Part shown: positions 47,241-58,775 of the stretch, one piece after another
Layout of the letters: each line of letters starts with the position of its first letter
Numbering within the stretch: the first letter of the stretch is position 1
From: Cryptomeria japonica
Taxonomy: Eukaryota > Streptophyta > Pinopsida > Cupressales > Cupressaceae
Reading direction: 5' to 3'
DNA: 64,000 nucleotides
Assembly: GCF_030272615.1 (NCBI RefSeq)
Contig: NC_081410.1
Location: forward strand, 257,903,533 to 257,967,532
Position numbers and translations under genes: made by a program
The notes under the pieces: generated by a model
The model's database searches: none
What the model saw: the letters and a program-made list of their open reading frames with translations, nothing else
Told to the model about the DNA's origin: nothing

Positions 47241-47992
47241 GAATCTTTAGTAAAATAAAATGTTACATTTTCTATGAATCATTTCCAACATGTCCCTACA
47301 TTGTCAAAGTTTGTCCAGTTATAAATGAAACTATCTAAAGGAATTGTAGCACTACCATTATTGAACCTAACAAGAACCAACCCCATCTTAAAGGTATGGT
47401 CTTCCTTGAGCATATCCACGATAAAGGGTGTCAAGTCATTTGGAATAAAAAATGGCAATGGTTAACAATAGAAGGAATGCAAGTTTTAGTTTTAGATAAT
47501 ACAAAGTTAAGATCCATTAGGCAACAAAATTGTTTGAGTTTTCCTAATAATAGGCAACTTACTAAACCTATATCTTAAGCTTCTTAGTATTTTGTTTCAT
47601 GGCTTTCATTTTTATTACGAGGCTGCCAACTTACACATAACAACATCTTACAATGTAATTGTATTACTTCTTTTTCAATGACAACATAGTATCAATGACA
47701 ATAGTATAATTGAAATAATACACTTGGAACTATACAAAGAGAGACAAGTGTTGTTGTTTTTTAATCGGTTAATGTTAATTTGTATTAATAGAAAGATAAA
47801 TTTATATTCATCGACATAGTTAAGATTCATATATCCGTTCGCCAACCCCAAAAATAGATAGTATCCTAAAACTTAATACTTATCTATGATGTCCACCTTC
47901 CCCAGTACATACTACAATCCAACCAACTTTATAGATTTACATATTCAAAATAAAACAGTAATAACGACTACCAAAAAGAAAAACAATAGAAA
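47241..47992. other. Unassigned intergenic DNA
   Basis: A plus-strand frame at 47396-47578 contains GCQVIWNKKWQWLTIEGMQV, faintly like the copia region after the protease. It is too short to assign. Nothing else is visible. Confidence 0.3.
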
Positions 47993-49134
47993 TCAACTCG
48001 CTACTGCAAGCTCCTTGCCTCCCCCTTCGTCATTCTGGTCACCATCTTGTGGTTCCTCGGGGTCATCCATGTTTTCGTTGTCCTCCGGAGGGAAGCCAAT
48101 CCACATAGTGCGCTTTGTCGGCCTCTTCCTTGAGCCCCTTGGTCGCCCCCGCTTCCATTTGGAGGATGAAGCAGAGCCTTCATCTATAGATTTCTGGTCA
48201 ACGAGTCCCCATTTTTCTAATTCACGTCTGATATCTTATCTCTCCTAAAGCCACAAATACTCCATTATCCCATGCATATCAATTTGTGTTGATGCCCGAT
48301 GCACCTCCTTATTACAATTCACACTCTAGAGAAGGTAAGGGTGTATTGGGGGGCAAAATTTGCTCACATGGAGCTAAACACCATCTGGGCAAATGAAGCC
48401 AAGCCCATTGTGGGACATTTGCATGAAGCTCTCAAAACCACCATGCCACTCCTCCTTCATGTAGCTCATAACAATCCACCACACCTCCTTGCTCAACAGT
48501 TCAAAACACTATGTCATGAACATGGAAGCTATGTCAGTGTTCGTGCGGTATTTGTACTGCGCTCTTAGATATTCATCCACCAAAACTATCTTCACCCTGG
48601 TAAGGAACTCCCTCTCTTCGAACTTGAAGATGTTTGAGAGTCTTTCATTTGATATTTGGCCCCAAAAGGTCACCATCAGTTTGGATGTCTACAAAGAAAA
48701 AATTGGCTCCATGATCCGCATGTCACAAAGGCCGCTACTTGCACTTGGAGTTGAAATCTCCTCGAAACCTGATCACAAAATAACGCTTTGTCCACCTCAA
48801 TTTGCTTCTATCAATTAGGTTGTTGAACAAGCTATGAATGATACAAGTAGTGAGAGATTATCATATGTTATTAATGAAGCTTAGTTTTCTAAGGTGGCAC
48901 ACACGTGTGAAAGGTAAGTCGCCATTAATATTCCTACATTCAATACTTTGTGTTTGGAGGTTGTCGCCACCTTTATCAAAACACAAAAGGCCATCCATTG
49001 AAAACATACCCACCCAAGATATGATCGGAGATTCCTTCGAGATGTGTGGCTCCTGGGTTACATCGTCGTACTCCAAGCAGACAGAACATTTAAGGTTCAT
49101 TTTCATGTCCAAACATATCACCCCATACTCCACT
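47993..49134 (-). pseudogene. Unrecognised broken coding region with AT-hook-like end
   Basis: Minus-strand readings in changing frames look protein-like: KGGDNLQTQSIECRNI, SNIFKFEEREFLTRVKIVLV, DEYLRAQYKYRTNTDIASMF, LLSKEVWWIVMSYMKEEWHG. The last part is open from about 48230 to TGA at 47993-47995 and holds KWKRGRPRGSRKRPTKR, which contains an RGRPR AT-hook core, before a very acidic tail (MDDPEEPQDGDQNDE). It lies just downstream of a LINE RNase H on the same strand, so it may be LINE-borne. I do not recognise the family. Confidence 0.4.
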
Positions 49135-49239
49135 AATGGACAAGATCTGCTTCAATTCAAAACTTTGAGTTTGGAGCTCTATTGTTCAATTTCTGTTATA
49201 GACATTATGTAGGTCAAATTCAAATTTGACTTCACCTAC

Positions 49240-49477
49240 TTATAGTTCAAAAGCCTGGTTGACACATAAGTCAGCTTCCTTATTGCCCTCCCTTATAACA
49301 TGAGAAATTTTAAAGCTATGGAAGGTAGCTAAGAGTTGCTTTATGTCTTGAATTTCCCTGTCTATTTTCCAATTTTGGGTTCCACCCTGAACAATGGTGT
49401 GAGTAATGATTTGAGAGTCCCCTTCTAAGTGTATTTTCATCACCCCAATCCTTCTTGCCATTTGTACCACCTGTTGA
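49240..49477 (-). pseudogene. LINE RNase H, C-terminal half
   Basis: Reads QQVVQMARRIGVMKIHLEGD, SQIITHTIVQGG, HVIREGNKEADLCVNQAFEL, with the third catalytic Asp in EGDSQ and EADL near the end: plant non-LTR RNase H (RVT_3 type). Its N-terminal half lies at 54430-54700 on the same strand, so insertion J splits one domain. Confidence 0.75.
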
Positions 49478-49559
49478 ACACTATATTTGAAAATAAAAAA
49501 TATTTTAAAAATGTATATTCCCATAGGCGTGAAGACTGAAAGATGTTTTCGGCCAGCAA

Positions 49560-50095
49560 ATTGTATCGAGCATTGCAAAGGAAGTTTCATCGAAAGAGTA
49601 TTTTCATCGAAATGAGGTATGTAAAGCACCGAACAAGAGTATTTTGGCAAAAGGTCACTTTCGATGAATGTAGAAAATCACTCATCGATACTCTAAGTTT
49701 CATCGAAAGGCAAAAAGGCAAAAGTAATTTCGAAGGAATATCATTACCGAAGAAACTCATAAAGCATTCATCGAAGCGCAAGTTTTCATCGATGACATAA
49801 TGTCGAACAAAAGCAAAGGTGTTTCATCGATAAAGGAGAATATCGATGAAAAAGGAATGTCGATGAACATGCATGGGCCCTCACCGAAGAAAGAAACTCA
49901 TTGAAAGAATGATTTCAATGAAACTTGCGAGTGACTTATCGAAAAGGAGGTCTATCGATGAAAGAATGATTTCGATGAGTCTTGAAAGTGGCTTCTCGAC
50001 ATGGGCTATTCACCGAAACAATAGTATCGAAGAAAATGGGCTTTCGATGAAGGATTTAAACACTCGGCCGAAGACAAGGGTTTCATCGATAACTT
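49560..50095. repeat. Array of TCATCGA / TCGATGA motifs
   Basis: About 25 TCGA- or CCGA-centred motifs in 535 bp, often TTTCATCGA or its inverse TCGATGAAA, spaced about 15-35 bp with purine-rich spacers. It ends about 290 bp before the ATG of the J ORF. Confidence 0.75.
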
Positions 50096-50388
50096 GAAAT
50101 GTGATCACTTTGAGCGAACTGTACTTCCCGTGAAAGAGTTAAAGGCCCAAGTGAAGAATGTCACATCTGCAATTAAGTTTAAACACTTGAGTAGCCGTTG
50201 TAGACACAGAACATTAACTATGCACAAGTTGCCCATACGATTACAGTTGAACTGATTGAATTTTCATAAGAACCAGATCAATGCTAAAAGACTGAAAATT
50301 GCGGAGAGCTTGTGGAAACTTGCGAACGATAACCAGAAGAGCTGAGCATTTCTCCAAGTAAGTGTTGTTTCTCATATTTGCTGTAATC

Positions 50389-53300
50389 ATGGAACCTTCG
50401 TCTTCTTCTTCTAAAAAGACTAGGAAAGGAAAAGAGTTAAACCCTGAAGAGAAGCCCAAGAGACAAAAGAAGGAAGGAAGAGCTCTGACTCAGGATTTAT
50501 TAGACCAATGTCCCTCATCTAGTGTAAGGTCCAAAAAGATCAAAAGTGAAGAAGAAGGATTGGAGGATAGGTTTGAAAATCTAGGAGATATTTGGACTGA
50601 AATCAGAGGACATGAGTTATTCTTATTTAGTTACAAAAGAAGGGACGCTCCTGAACCCATACGTAATCTATGGAAGAAGAACTTAGGCAAATTGGTAGTC
50701 CCAAATGTGTTTGTAGATGTAGAATTAATGAAAGCTCTGGTAGATTGTTACAACCCAAGAACCAAAACCATATGTGATTACAGAGGGAATACATTAGTAG
50801 TAATTAACAAACAGACTATTGATATGGTGTTTGATTTGGACTGGGAGGTGGAGGAGAGTATCGATATGAAGAAACTTTCACAAGAATTCTTTAGTTTGGA
50901 AAACATCTACAGGACTTGGAGGCTACCTATTCACAGGCCAAAAGTGGGTGGGTCATTTGTTCCATTCAGCAAAGATAACAAGGTGTCGTTTGATGTCAAC
51001 CATTTCCATCCTTATTTTAAATATACCTACTATGCTGCAGCTCAAGTATTAGGCCTGGAGGCTCATCCACTCATGGATATTGGGGTTATGGTTCTGTGTG
51101 TTGATTTACAGTCAAAAGACCCTAGGTCATTTGATTTTGCCACTTATGTTGCAGATGCTTCAAATCATGGATTGGAAAAGTTGAAAGGGGACCTTGTGAA
51201 TGTTCATTTTTCATTGTATTCCTTGTTAATGCATATCATTCTTTATTGTGGACAAGAGATTAATTTCTGGTCAGATGATTTCTGCATTCGATCCTATGAT
51301 AAAAATGGTTTGAAGAAGCCAGTTCAGTTATGGGTATCTGCATGGGACTAGAGGTTCATGAACAACCAGTACTGGCACTTTCAAGAATATTTTGTGAAAC
51401 CTCTTAGTGCAGCTTTTGGGCAACATAGGGATTACACTTTGTCCCCTGAAATCAAGAGATTCCTCAGACCAAAGGACTTCTCTCCAGAGTCACAGATTGA
51501 TCATAATTGGGGTGATTGGTATTGCCATAACAATCACACAGAAATCAGGGTATTTGGATATGAAGGAAAACCCCACGTGCTCCCAATTACAGTGCCAAAC
51601 AGGGTGGCTAGCCTGGAGATTATAAGACAATTGTCTATTGTCAGTGCTAAACACCTTACAGATTCCGGTAAACAATCCATTGTTCCAGGTTTATTGGTTT
51701 TTTCTGATTTTATTGTTAAAAGTTCAAAAAGTTATCATTTACTGCAGAACAAGTTAGACTACTATGGCATGACTCTGGGTGAACCTAGAGAGAACTTCGA
51801 CCCTGAAGGATATATAAGAGCTGCCAGAGTATCACAAAAACTCAAAGCCAGAATACATGTGGCCAAAATGCCAGATGACCTGATTAAGAATCTTGAAAGA
51901 GAGGAGGCCAAAGCTTTGAGAGAAAAGAGTGAGTTAGTTTGGGAGGCCTACAAATGGAAAAGGGCAAGGGGAATGATAGATGGAGACCTAATTGGAAATC
52001 TCCAAGATCCTCTAGAAGTGGCTAAAAGGCTGCTTCAACATGAAGCAGAAATCATGCATAGAGTGCCTTCGCAATTCCTTCATTTCATTAATACTGAGAA
52101 GGATAGTCAGCCCCTAGCCCACATGTCACCAAAATCGACCGCCAGTAGTATCCCAGCTGATTCTCCTAGAGAAGATTATCCTCCTAGTTTCGAAGCAGAG
52201 ATGAATATGGACACTGGTGAAATTAACATCAAGGATGTCGTCGATATAAGGATGACTGAGCATGAAGATTTTGTTGCTGATGATGGATTCGCCTCCTCTA
52301 GGGAATTTCTTTCATTTTTATACCAATACAAAGGAGCTCATGTAAAACGAAGCATGGCTGGAAGACCAGAGGAGGAACAGATGAAGAAATTGCAGGATGA
52401 GATTGATGTCCTCATGAAGGATATGACTCCTGAGAAAGGGAGGAAATTACTGAAAGAGGTCGGTGTAATCATCTTCTCTGGTTGGGATATAAACTCAGCA
52501 CTTTTATTTGACGACTTCCTGAAGAAACAAGACTTAAATCAACAGGTGTTGCCTCAGGAGATAGACAAATTGTTCTTAGGCTCTGGATATGATCCAGACA
52601 AGAAAGCTCTCCTACAATGGGCATTATATCCAAAGGGGAAGAGGCCTATCGTTGTAGACATTGAAGAAACCTTTGGGCACCTCATGGTTCATCAGGTTGG
52701 TAAGACAGACCCTAGGGTCACTGCTAAACTCAACTTGGATGTTGCTAGATTGAACCTAGACCAGACAGAATTTTTGGTCAGAGAAAACGTCACATATAAG
52801 GGGTTATATGAAAAATCTAAAGAGGAGAATCAAAAGTTGCAGGCAAAAGTATTGCAACTAGAGACAGGGACTCCTATCAGTGAATACACCTCATACCTCG
52901 CGGGACGTAGCTTGGACGATGTCTCTGATGCTCTGTACTGGAAGTATCAAGCAGAAAAGGCCAATAAACGCGCAGAAGGTATCCAACAAAGGATGGACAA
53001 ACTGGTCAACGACATTATAGGACATCGGTTTAACACCATGCTCTTGCAGGTTGAACCATATTGGAAAGTATATAATGGAACGATAAAAGCGTTAACAGAG
53101 CATGAGAGGTTAAAAGCACGATTGCATGAAGTACTAAATAATGTCGATGCCTTGACGCCAGAGGAAAAAGCTGAGGGGACTACGTATATGGAGAATCATG
53201 TCAAACTTGAAGATACGCTGAGAAGAGATCTGAAGGAGTTGGATGATGAGAAACCTATTGGAATGCCCTCCGTTTACAAAGAAGGAGATGTGATATCCCT

Positions 53301-53538
53301 GGAGGACTTGCGAAAAGAGCTCATCAGCGTCAAGGATTGGGCCTTGTCAGAAATAGATCGAAGTAAGGATATGGCCCCTACTGTCAACCAGATAATATTC
53401 AAATATCTGTCGCTGGGAGATGAAGTGAAGAAACAGACTGCTCGGATCAAAACCTTCAAGGACGATGATTACATTCATCATTTAGGACTTCTAAATCTCT
53501 TTTTGCTTAAGTTTAGAAGCACTGAAACTAACGATTAG
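50389..53538 (+). CDS. Unrecognised 1,049-codon ORF with one in-frame TAG
   Basis: ATG 50389 (CTGTAATCATGG) starts MEPSSSSSKKTRKGK; an upstream TTG is in frame but less likely. Residues 1-40 are basic with NLS-like KPKRQKK. Residues about 80-320 form a globular domain (VDCYNPRTKTICDYRGNTLV, DMVFDLDWE), loosely like plant mobile or plant transposon protein domains in layout; I do not claim homology. TAG at 51349-51351 (codon 321) is the only interruption; the same frame continues for 728 more codons. The C-terminal half has coiled-coil-like helices (LYEKSKEENQKLQAKVLQLE; KANKRAEGIQQRMDKL) and ends FRSTETND. There are no RT, integrase, DDE or helicase motifs. Product and role are unknown. Confidence 0.65.
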
Positions 53539-54429
53539 TATTCCGAAGAGTCGTGTCTCTTCATGAAAAGCCTTCATCCTCATATATATATGAGAATGAT
53601 TTTTGTAATATGGGGATGGTGATTATATAGGATGAAGGTAGCGAAAAATGACAGCCTGTAAGTCTTCTGTATACGAACTATAATGGAATACAAATTTTGA
53701 TCAACTATTTCTCTGCATATGTGTTGTGGATCATTTCATTTTCTTTTGGCAATCGTCTGTGATATTGTCTGATAAGATAAGGTTATTCATGTTCTTAAGA
53801 TCAGATCTATGTTTTATATTATAATGTTGCAACAAAAGTTTTGCTTGCGGATTGTGATTGTTCCTTGCAAAGCTTAATTGACTGGTCCCTTAAGGGTAGG
53901 GTTAAATTCACTCAATCAGCATATGATATAAGCATTCATTTGGTTCCAAAAGAAATAATAACTGACAGGTTCATAAAGGGATGAATTAAAAAACTGTCTC
54001 ACAGGTTCGCACCATAAGTCCTAAAGAAAAGTGTAATGACTCTGTAACCCAAACAACGAAGAAGGCACTGGCTAAATTACAAGTTGCACTCATCATTTCA
54101 TTCATAATTGAGTATTTTAATAAGCAATAGAAGTAATTAAGAAACATAAAGCAAACAGTTATTACAAACAACAATCTTGAACTCATCTGCTATATCTCCA
54201 TTCAAGGAACTCATGCCATTTCAAGATCAAGATATATCAGATTAGGATAATAAATCTGCTATAAAAAGCACTGGTAATTGGAGACATTCAGTGAATAGGT
54301 ATACCTGCCTAGGTCCTGCAGAGCCTAAAGTGAGAGAGTTAGCAACCAAACAGGTTCACTCTATATGTTGGCCAAGTCAATTGGAGGGTTTGATCATAGG
54401 AGTTGGCATTTCCTTAGAACCTATCCAAT
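53539..54429 (+). other. 3' flank of the J ORF
   Basis: Non-coding. AATGGAATACAAATTTTG near 53680-53698 could be a plant polyadenylation region. The rest is AT-rich and without recognised features up to the end of insertion J. Confidence 0.4.
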
Positions 54430-54808
54430 CTGTTGATTTGAGACCCAACACCGCCATCAAAGCCTCTTTTACTTCAGCTTCATTATTTGTTCCTGGGGGT
54501 AGATGATGCTTGCCTTTTGCAATGACTTTACCATTGTAGTCCTTCGCCACACAACTGGCACTTGAGGGGCCTGGATTACCTCGTGCTACTCCATTGAAAT
54601 TTATTTTAATCCAACTAGGTTCTGGAGGAAGCCAAGTAGATATCTTTTCTTGAGAAAGCTTAGGATTGACCCTTATAGACCCATTAATGGGTTGAGAGAA
54701 AAGTGATATTGTTAGTGAGAGGAGTAAAGTAAATGAGAACCCACACCAAGTTTTTTGGGATAGTAAGACATGCAAGGAGCTTTTATACTTCTGCAACACT
54801 TTGACCAC
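54430..54808 (-). pseudogene. LINE RNase H, N-terminal half
   Basis: Reads STWLPPEPSWIKINFNGVAR, GNPGPSSASCVAKDYNGKVI and TNNEAEVKEALMAVLGLKS. The first catalytic Asp (normally FDG) is Asn, while the Glu in NEAE is present. It joins to 49477 once insertion J is taken out, though with a one-base frame difference. Confidence 0.75.
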
Positions 54809-55122
54809 CTAGATTTTTGGAATACCCTTTACTCATTGATGGGTCAAGTAGAATTCTTGTAAAGAGATGAAATTTATGACCCTACCCAACATAGACCCTT
54901 GCTATAGACAAAAATTTGGGTCAATAACCCTATACTTAGAATTTTATAACCATTTATAGCTATTGGAAATTATTTGACAATAGAATGAAACCCTAAACAA
55001 TGTACATTATAAAGAAATTGCAATTATAACACAATACATGGAAATATCATGAAAATAATTAAATATCCATAAAAGTCCATGATTATAAACTAATAATTCT
55101 GAAAAAAAGCACATAATTTTCT
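54809..55122. other. Unassigned AT-rich DNA
   Basis: No feature recognised. The last five bases TTTCT (55118-55122) are the presumed target duplication of the G-family element to the right. Confidence 0.4.
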
Positions 55123-56188
55123 TGTGTGTGTGAAAAGTGAAATAAGTATCTGCAAGTTGTAAGACACGACACTTCAATTAAGTCATTGCATGCATGGTTA
55201 GATAGATATAATCATGAATATAAAAACCATAATAAATCGACCTATTGCCTTCCAAAGATGCTAGTATAGACTTACTCTCAAATTTGTCTAAGCAACACCA
55301 GTGACTAGACTACACCAAGACGAAGGATTTAATCTATATGAGCACAAGAATAAGCTAAATGTATGCAAGATTACGCTAGATGGATGAATATTAAGCTAGA
55401 TGAATGAATAATAAGCTATATGAATTCAAGCAATCATAATTAAACTAAATATGCAAAAAGCTAAACTAAGATGCAATAATATCAAAGCACAATATCTTCA
55501 ATGACTCCAGAGCAAAAACTGCATAATAACAATAAATCTCCACGGTGTTTTGAATGAGAGATGAAGGCTGAATTTATAGAGACTCAAAAGAGAGACCAAC
55601 GGTCAAAATCGATTAGCAATGAGTGGTTGAGATTCCTTAATAAAAAGCACATTTAAGGATAATTGAAATTATTGAGAGATCAGATTAAGTTAATCTTGAG
55701 ATAGATTCGAATTATAGCTTGATTGAATGCATTCAGATTATAAGTTTGAGTTTGCATTGGAGATTAAATTTAGTTGATTCCATGCACTTGAGATAAAAAT
55801 AGGTGATTCCATGCACTTTTCTTTAATTTGCTCAAGATTTTTATTTAGAAAAAGCCTTTTCAATGCAACTGAACTTATTTTCTCAAAAGCTTTGAGTTTT
55901 AATTTTAGAGAAAATGTTTAATTCAATTTAATTGTTTTCTGATTTCTCAAGTTATCTCAATTTTAAAAAATAAAATATCTTAAGTTTGATTTCTTCTCTC
56001 AATTCAATTCTTTTCTTTTGCTTTCAAAACTACTCTTTCTTTTGCAGATTAATTCCCCTTTTTGTGATAAATCTCTTTTTGTAAATTAATTCATCTTTTT
56101 GTGATTAATCTCTTTTTGTAAATTAATTCCTTTTTTTAATGATTAAATGGCAAAATTATTTAAGGCTATGGTATCTAACTAGGTGTTC

Positions 56189-57451
56189 ATGCAAAAAAAC
56201 AAAAAAATGGAGGAGGAAGCCCACGACAAGCATAGCGATTTACAGGAGGACGCCTTCGACAAGTAGAGCAATGTTGCGAAGGTTGCTAGCCCAAGGAAAT
56301 ATGTAAAATGGCATACCCTGGAGGTCGACTGGGATGACTTTGGTGTTAAATGGGTAGGGTCAGAGGAAAGCAATGGTAACATCGACCGGAATACGAACTG
56401 TCGCACAGAAACAAGGTTGGACTGTGCAAATGGTGTTTTTGAAATTGATCTATTTGAATGCATCGAGAATGAGAAAGCGATTTTCGATCATCATGCCATC
56501 ATTGCAAAAAATTTAGGGCCAAAACTGTCAAGAAAAGACATTCTGGCATGGGTATTGGAACATTGGGCGAGTCACATAATGGTTAAATTTCTTCCAAAGG
56601 GTTTCTTTGTGGCGGTTTTTCCCTACGAAGAGGACATAGACCACATCATTACACTCCAAAATTGGTTTCGAAAAGATCATCCCCTATACATTCAGCCATG
56701 GTCCCCAAATTTTGACCCTACTTTGATGGCGTCTTATGACAAACCAATGTGGATTCGACTATGTAACTTGCTAATTGAATATTGGAGCGAGGCCTGCCTA
56801 GAAATGATTGGAAGATCCCTTGGCACACTGCTAGAAATTGATGAAGAAATTATGGAAGGAGACCTTTACACATATGCTAGATTAAAAATTGCAGCCATAA
56901 AAATAGTTCCTTCTTCAGTTATGCTCCGCACCGCAAATGGGAAATGGAAGCAGCATATTGAAATTGAGAAGGAAATTGAGGTTTGTTCTCGGTGTGGAAG
57001 CAAATTCCACAACACTGCCAATTGCAGAATGTTTGTAAGAATGGCTTTCAAGCGCCCGGGGAAAAAAACAAAGCAAGTATGGAGGACTAAAGAAAAAACA
57101 CATGTACAGGGCACTTTCCTTTTGGAAGGCCCTAAAATTAGTATTTGCAAGGAGAAGCAGGATGCATGCTTGAGTTCTCCCATCAAAAATACTTCATTGA
57201 ATGATAAACAAATCCTGAACAGCGACGCTATGGTGTTTCCAACTGATGAACCCGTGGTGGAAGAAGATTTGCAGATATCTGAATCGGACACTGCTGAGCA
57301 GGGGAGTGACAATGATGAGTTGAACATCATGGACCCAAGAAACATCAGCCAATCTGCAAATGTCATACTCGGAAGAGAAAAAGCCACAAGAGGAAGGAAG
57401 AGTCACAAAATAGTTAGGGAGCAGAGGGCAAACGAAAAAGGGCATTATTAG
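56189..57451 (+). pseudogene. LINE ORF1 (nucleic-acid-binding, CCHC knuckle)
   Basis: ATG 56189 (or in-frame ATG 56207, MEEEAHDKHSD) lies 26 bp into the LINE. A TAG at 56264-56266 interrupts codon 26, then about 395 codons are open. The region ILAWVLEHWASHIMVKFL ... FFVAVFPYEEDIDHIITLQN is the plant LINE ORF1 domain (DUF4283-like). CSRCGSKFHNTANC at about 56992-57033 is a complete CCHC zinc knuckle. The rest is acidic and ends EKGHY. ORF1 protein coats the LINE RNA. Apart from the TAG it is intact. Confidence 0.85.
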
Positions 57452-57505
57452 TATGATGAAATTTTTGAACTCAGAGAGGGGAGGCAAGGCCTCCCTTGGG
57501 GGTAG

Positions 57506-58775
57506 ATGAGGATGAATTTATGGAACGTCAGGGGCCTCTCGGCTCCTGACAAAAGATGCCTAGTCAAGAGAACCATGGCCAAGTTAGACTCAGACGTGTA
57601 TATACTCCAGGAGACTAAATTGAATAAGGAAACGGCAGGTGAATTCATCAAATTCTGCTACAAGTGGGAAGGTATATTCCAGGATGCCAGGGGTTCGGCT
57701 GGAGGCTTGGGAATCATGTGGAATGCTGCCAAAGTGGAGGTACATCCCATTGCTTCATGTGATCACTGGATGGCATGTATTATTACCTGCAAACAGTCCA
57801 ACATTTCATATCCACTGTTCAATGTTTACGGCCCTTCTAAAACGAAGGAAAAATTAAGAGTCTGGAATGAGGTGTATAATCAAACATGCCAGTTGGATGG
57901 TGGTAAGGTCATTGCTATTGGGGACTTCAATGCCATCTTAGACATTGATGAGAAGATGGGTGGCCTCTGGAAGCCCACCAAAGTGATGGAAGATTTTCGG
58001 GACTTTATAGCGAATTGCAAATTGGTGGATATCTATCCAAAGAATGGTAGATTCACTTGGACTAACAGAGGACTGAATTTTGCAAATATATCAGAAAGGT
58101 TGGATCATTTCTTGGTTGGGGAATGGTGGATTAATGGAGATTACTCTCTAGAAACTGAGATAGTGCCTCAAGTTGGATCTAACCATCTACCTTTGTCTTT
58201 ATCCATTGCACATGAGGTGAGAAATCGGAAGAATTACTTTAAGTTCCAAAGCATGTGGTGGAGGGATGAAACATTCCTTGACAACCTGAAGATTTGGTGG
58301 CTGAAAGGCAATATATACTCTGGCTCTCCTAGTTTTAAATTTATCAAGAGATTGCAATTCTTAAAAAGCCGGATAAAGGGCTAGAATAAGAACACATTTA
58401 AAAACATCTTCGCTGAGAAAGGTAGAATTGAGGAAAAATTGAAAGAAATTGGCAATAAGGTAATGCAGTCTGGCATGACAATTAAGGAATATGAAATGGA
58501 AAAGGCCTTGAAAATGCAATATTTGGAAATTCTCAAGAGGGAAGAGCTTTATTGAAAGGACAAATCTAGGGAGCTCTGGATTTCTGAGGGGGAATCTTAA
58601 TACAAAATTTTCCATGCATCGTCAAGAGCTAGAAGGATCAACAATAGAATTTGCTCAATCAAGGATAAGAATGGGATACTAAAAACCTCAGATAAGGACA
58701 TGGAACAAAGAGCTCTTGAATACTTTGAAGACATCCTAGGCAGCTCTGAGGAAAGAAACAAGGGCTCCTTACTCT
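57506..58775 (+). pseudogene. LINE ORF2: endonuclease domain and linker
   Basis: Starts MRMNLWNVRGLSAPDKR, 54 bp after ORF1. Endonuclease motifs are NVRG, QETK (catalytic Glu), IGDFNAIL, GRFTWTNRG, ERLDHFLV and SNHLPLSL (normally SDHLP or SDHNP, so an Asp-to-Asn change in the catalytic pair). The open part ends with TAG 58382-58384; the same frame continues with TAG/TGA/TAA-type stops to about 58770. This domain nicks target DNA for priming. Confidence 0.88.

Larger units (their letters stand above)
49478..54429 (+). mobile_element. Insertion J (4.95 kb) carrying one long ORF
   Basis: Bounded by CTGTTGA at 49471-49477 and 54430-54436, and separating the two halves of an RNase H domain. I see no LTRs, no terminal inverted repeats (ends ACACTATATTTG and CTATCCAAT) and no poly(A) tail. 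The cargo is a motif array (49560-50095), a leader, the 1,049-codon ORF and about 890 bp of 3' sequence. The class is undetermined. Confidence 0.5.

Noticed and set aside
47396-47578. Copia protease-to-integrase fragment
   Set aside because: Only a short, weak resemblance and no neighbouring copia motifs.
50340-50389. Possible 5' splice donor AAGTAAGTG just before the J ORF
   Set aside because: No convincing acceptor before the ATG, and the ORF is open across the region; a spliced leader cannot be shown from sequence alone.
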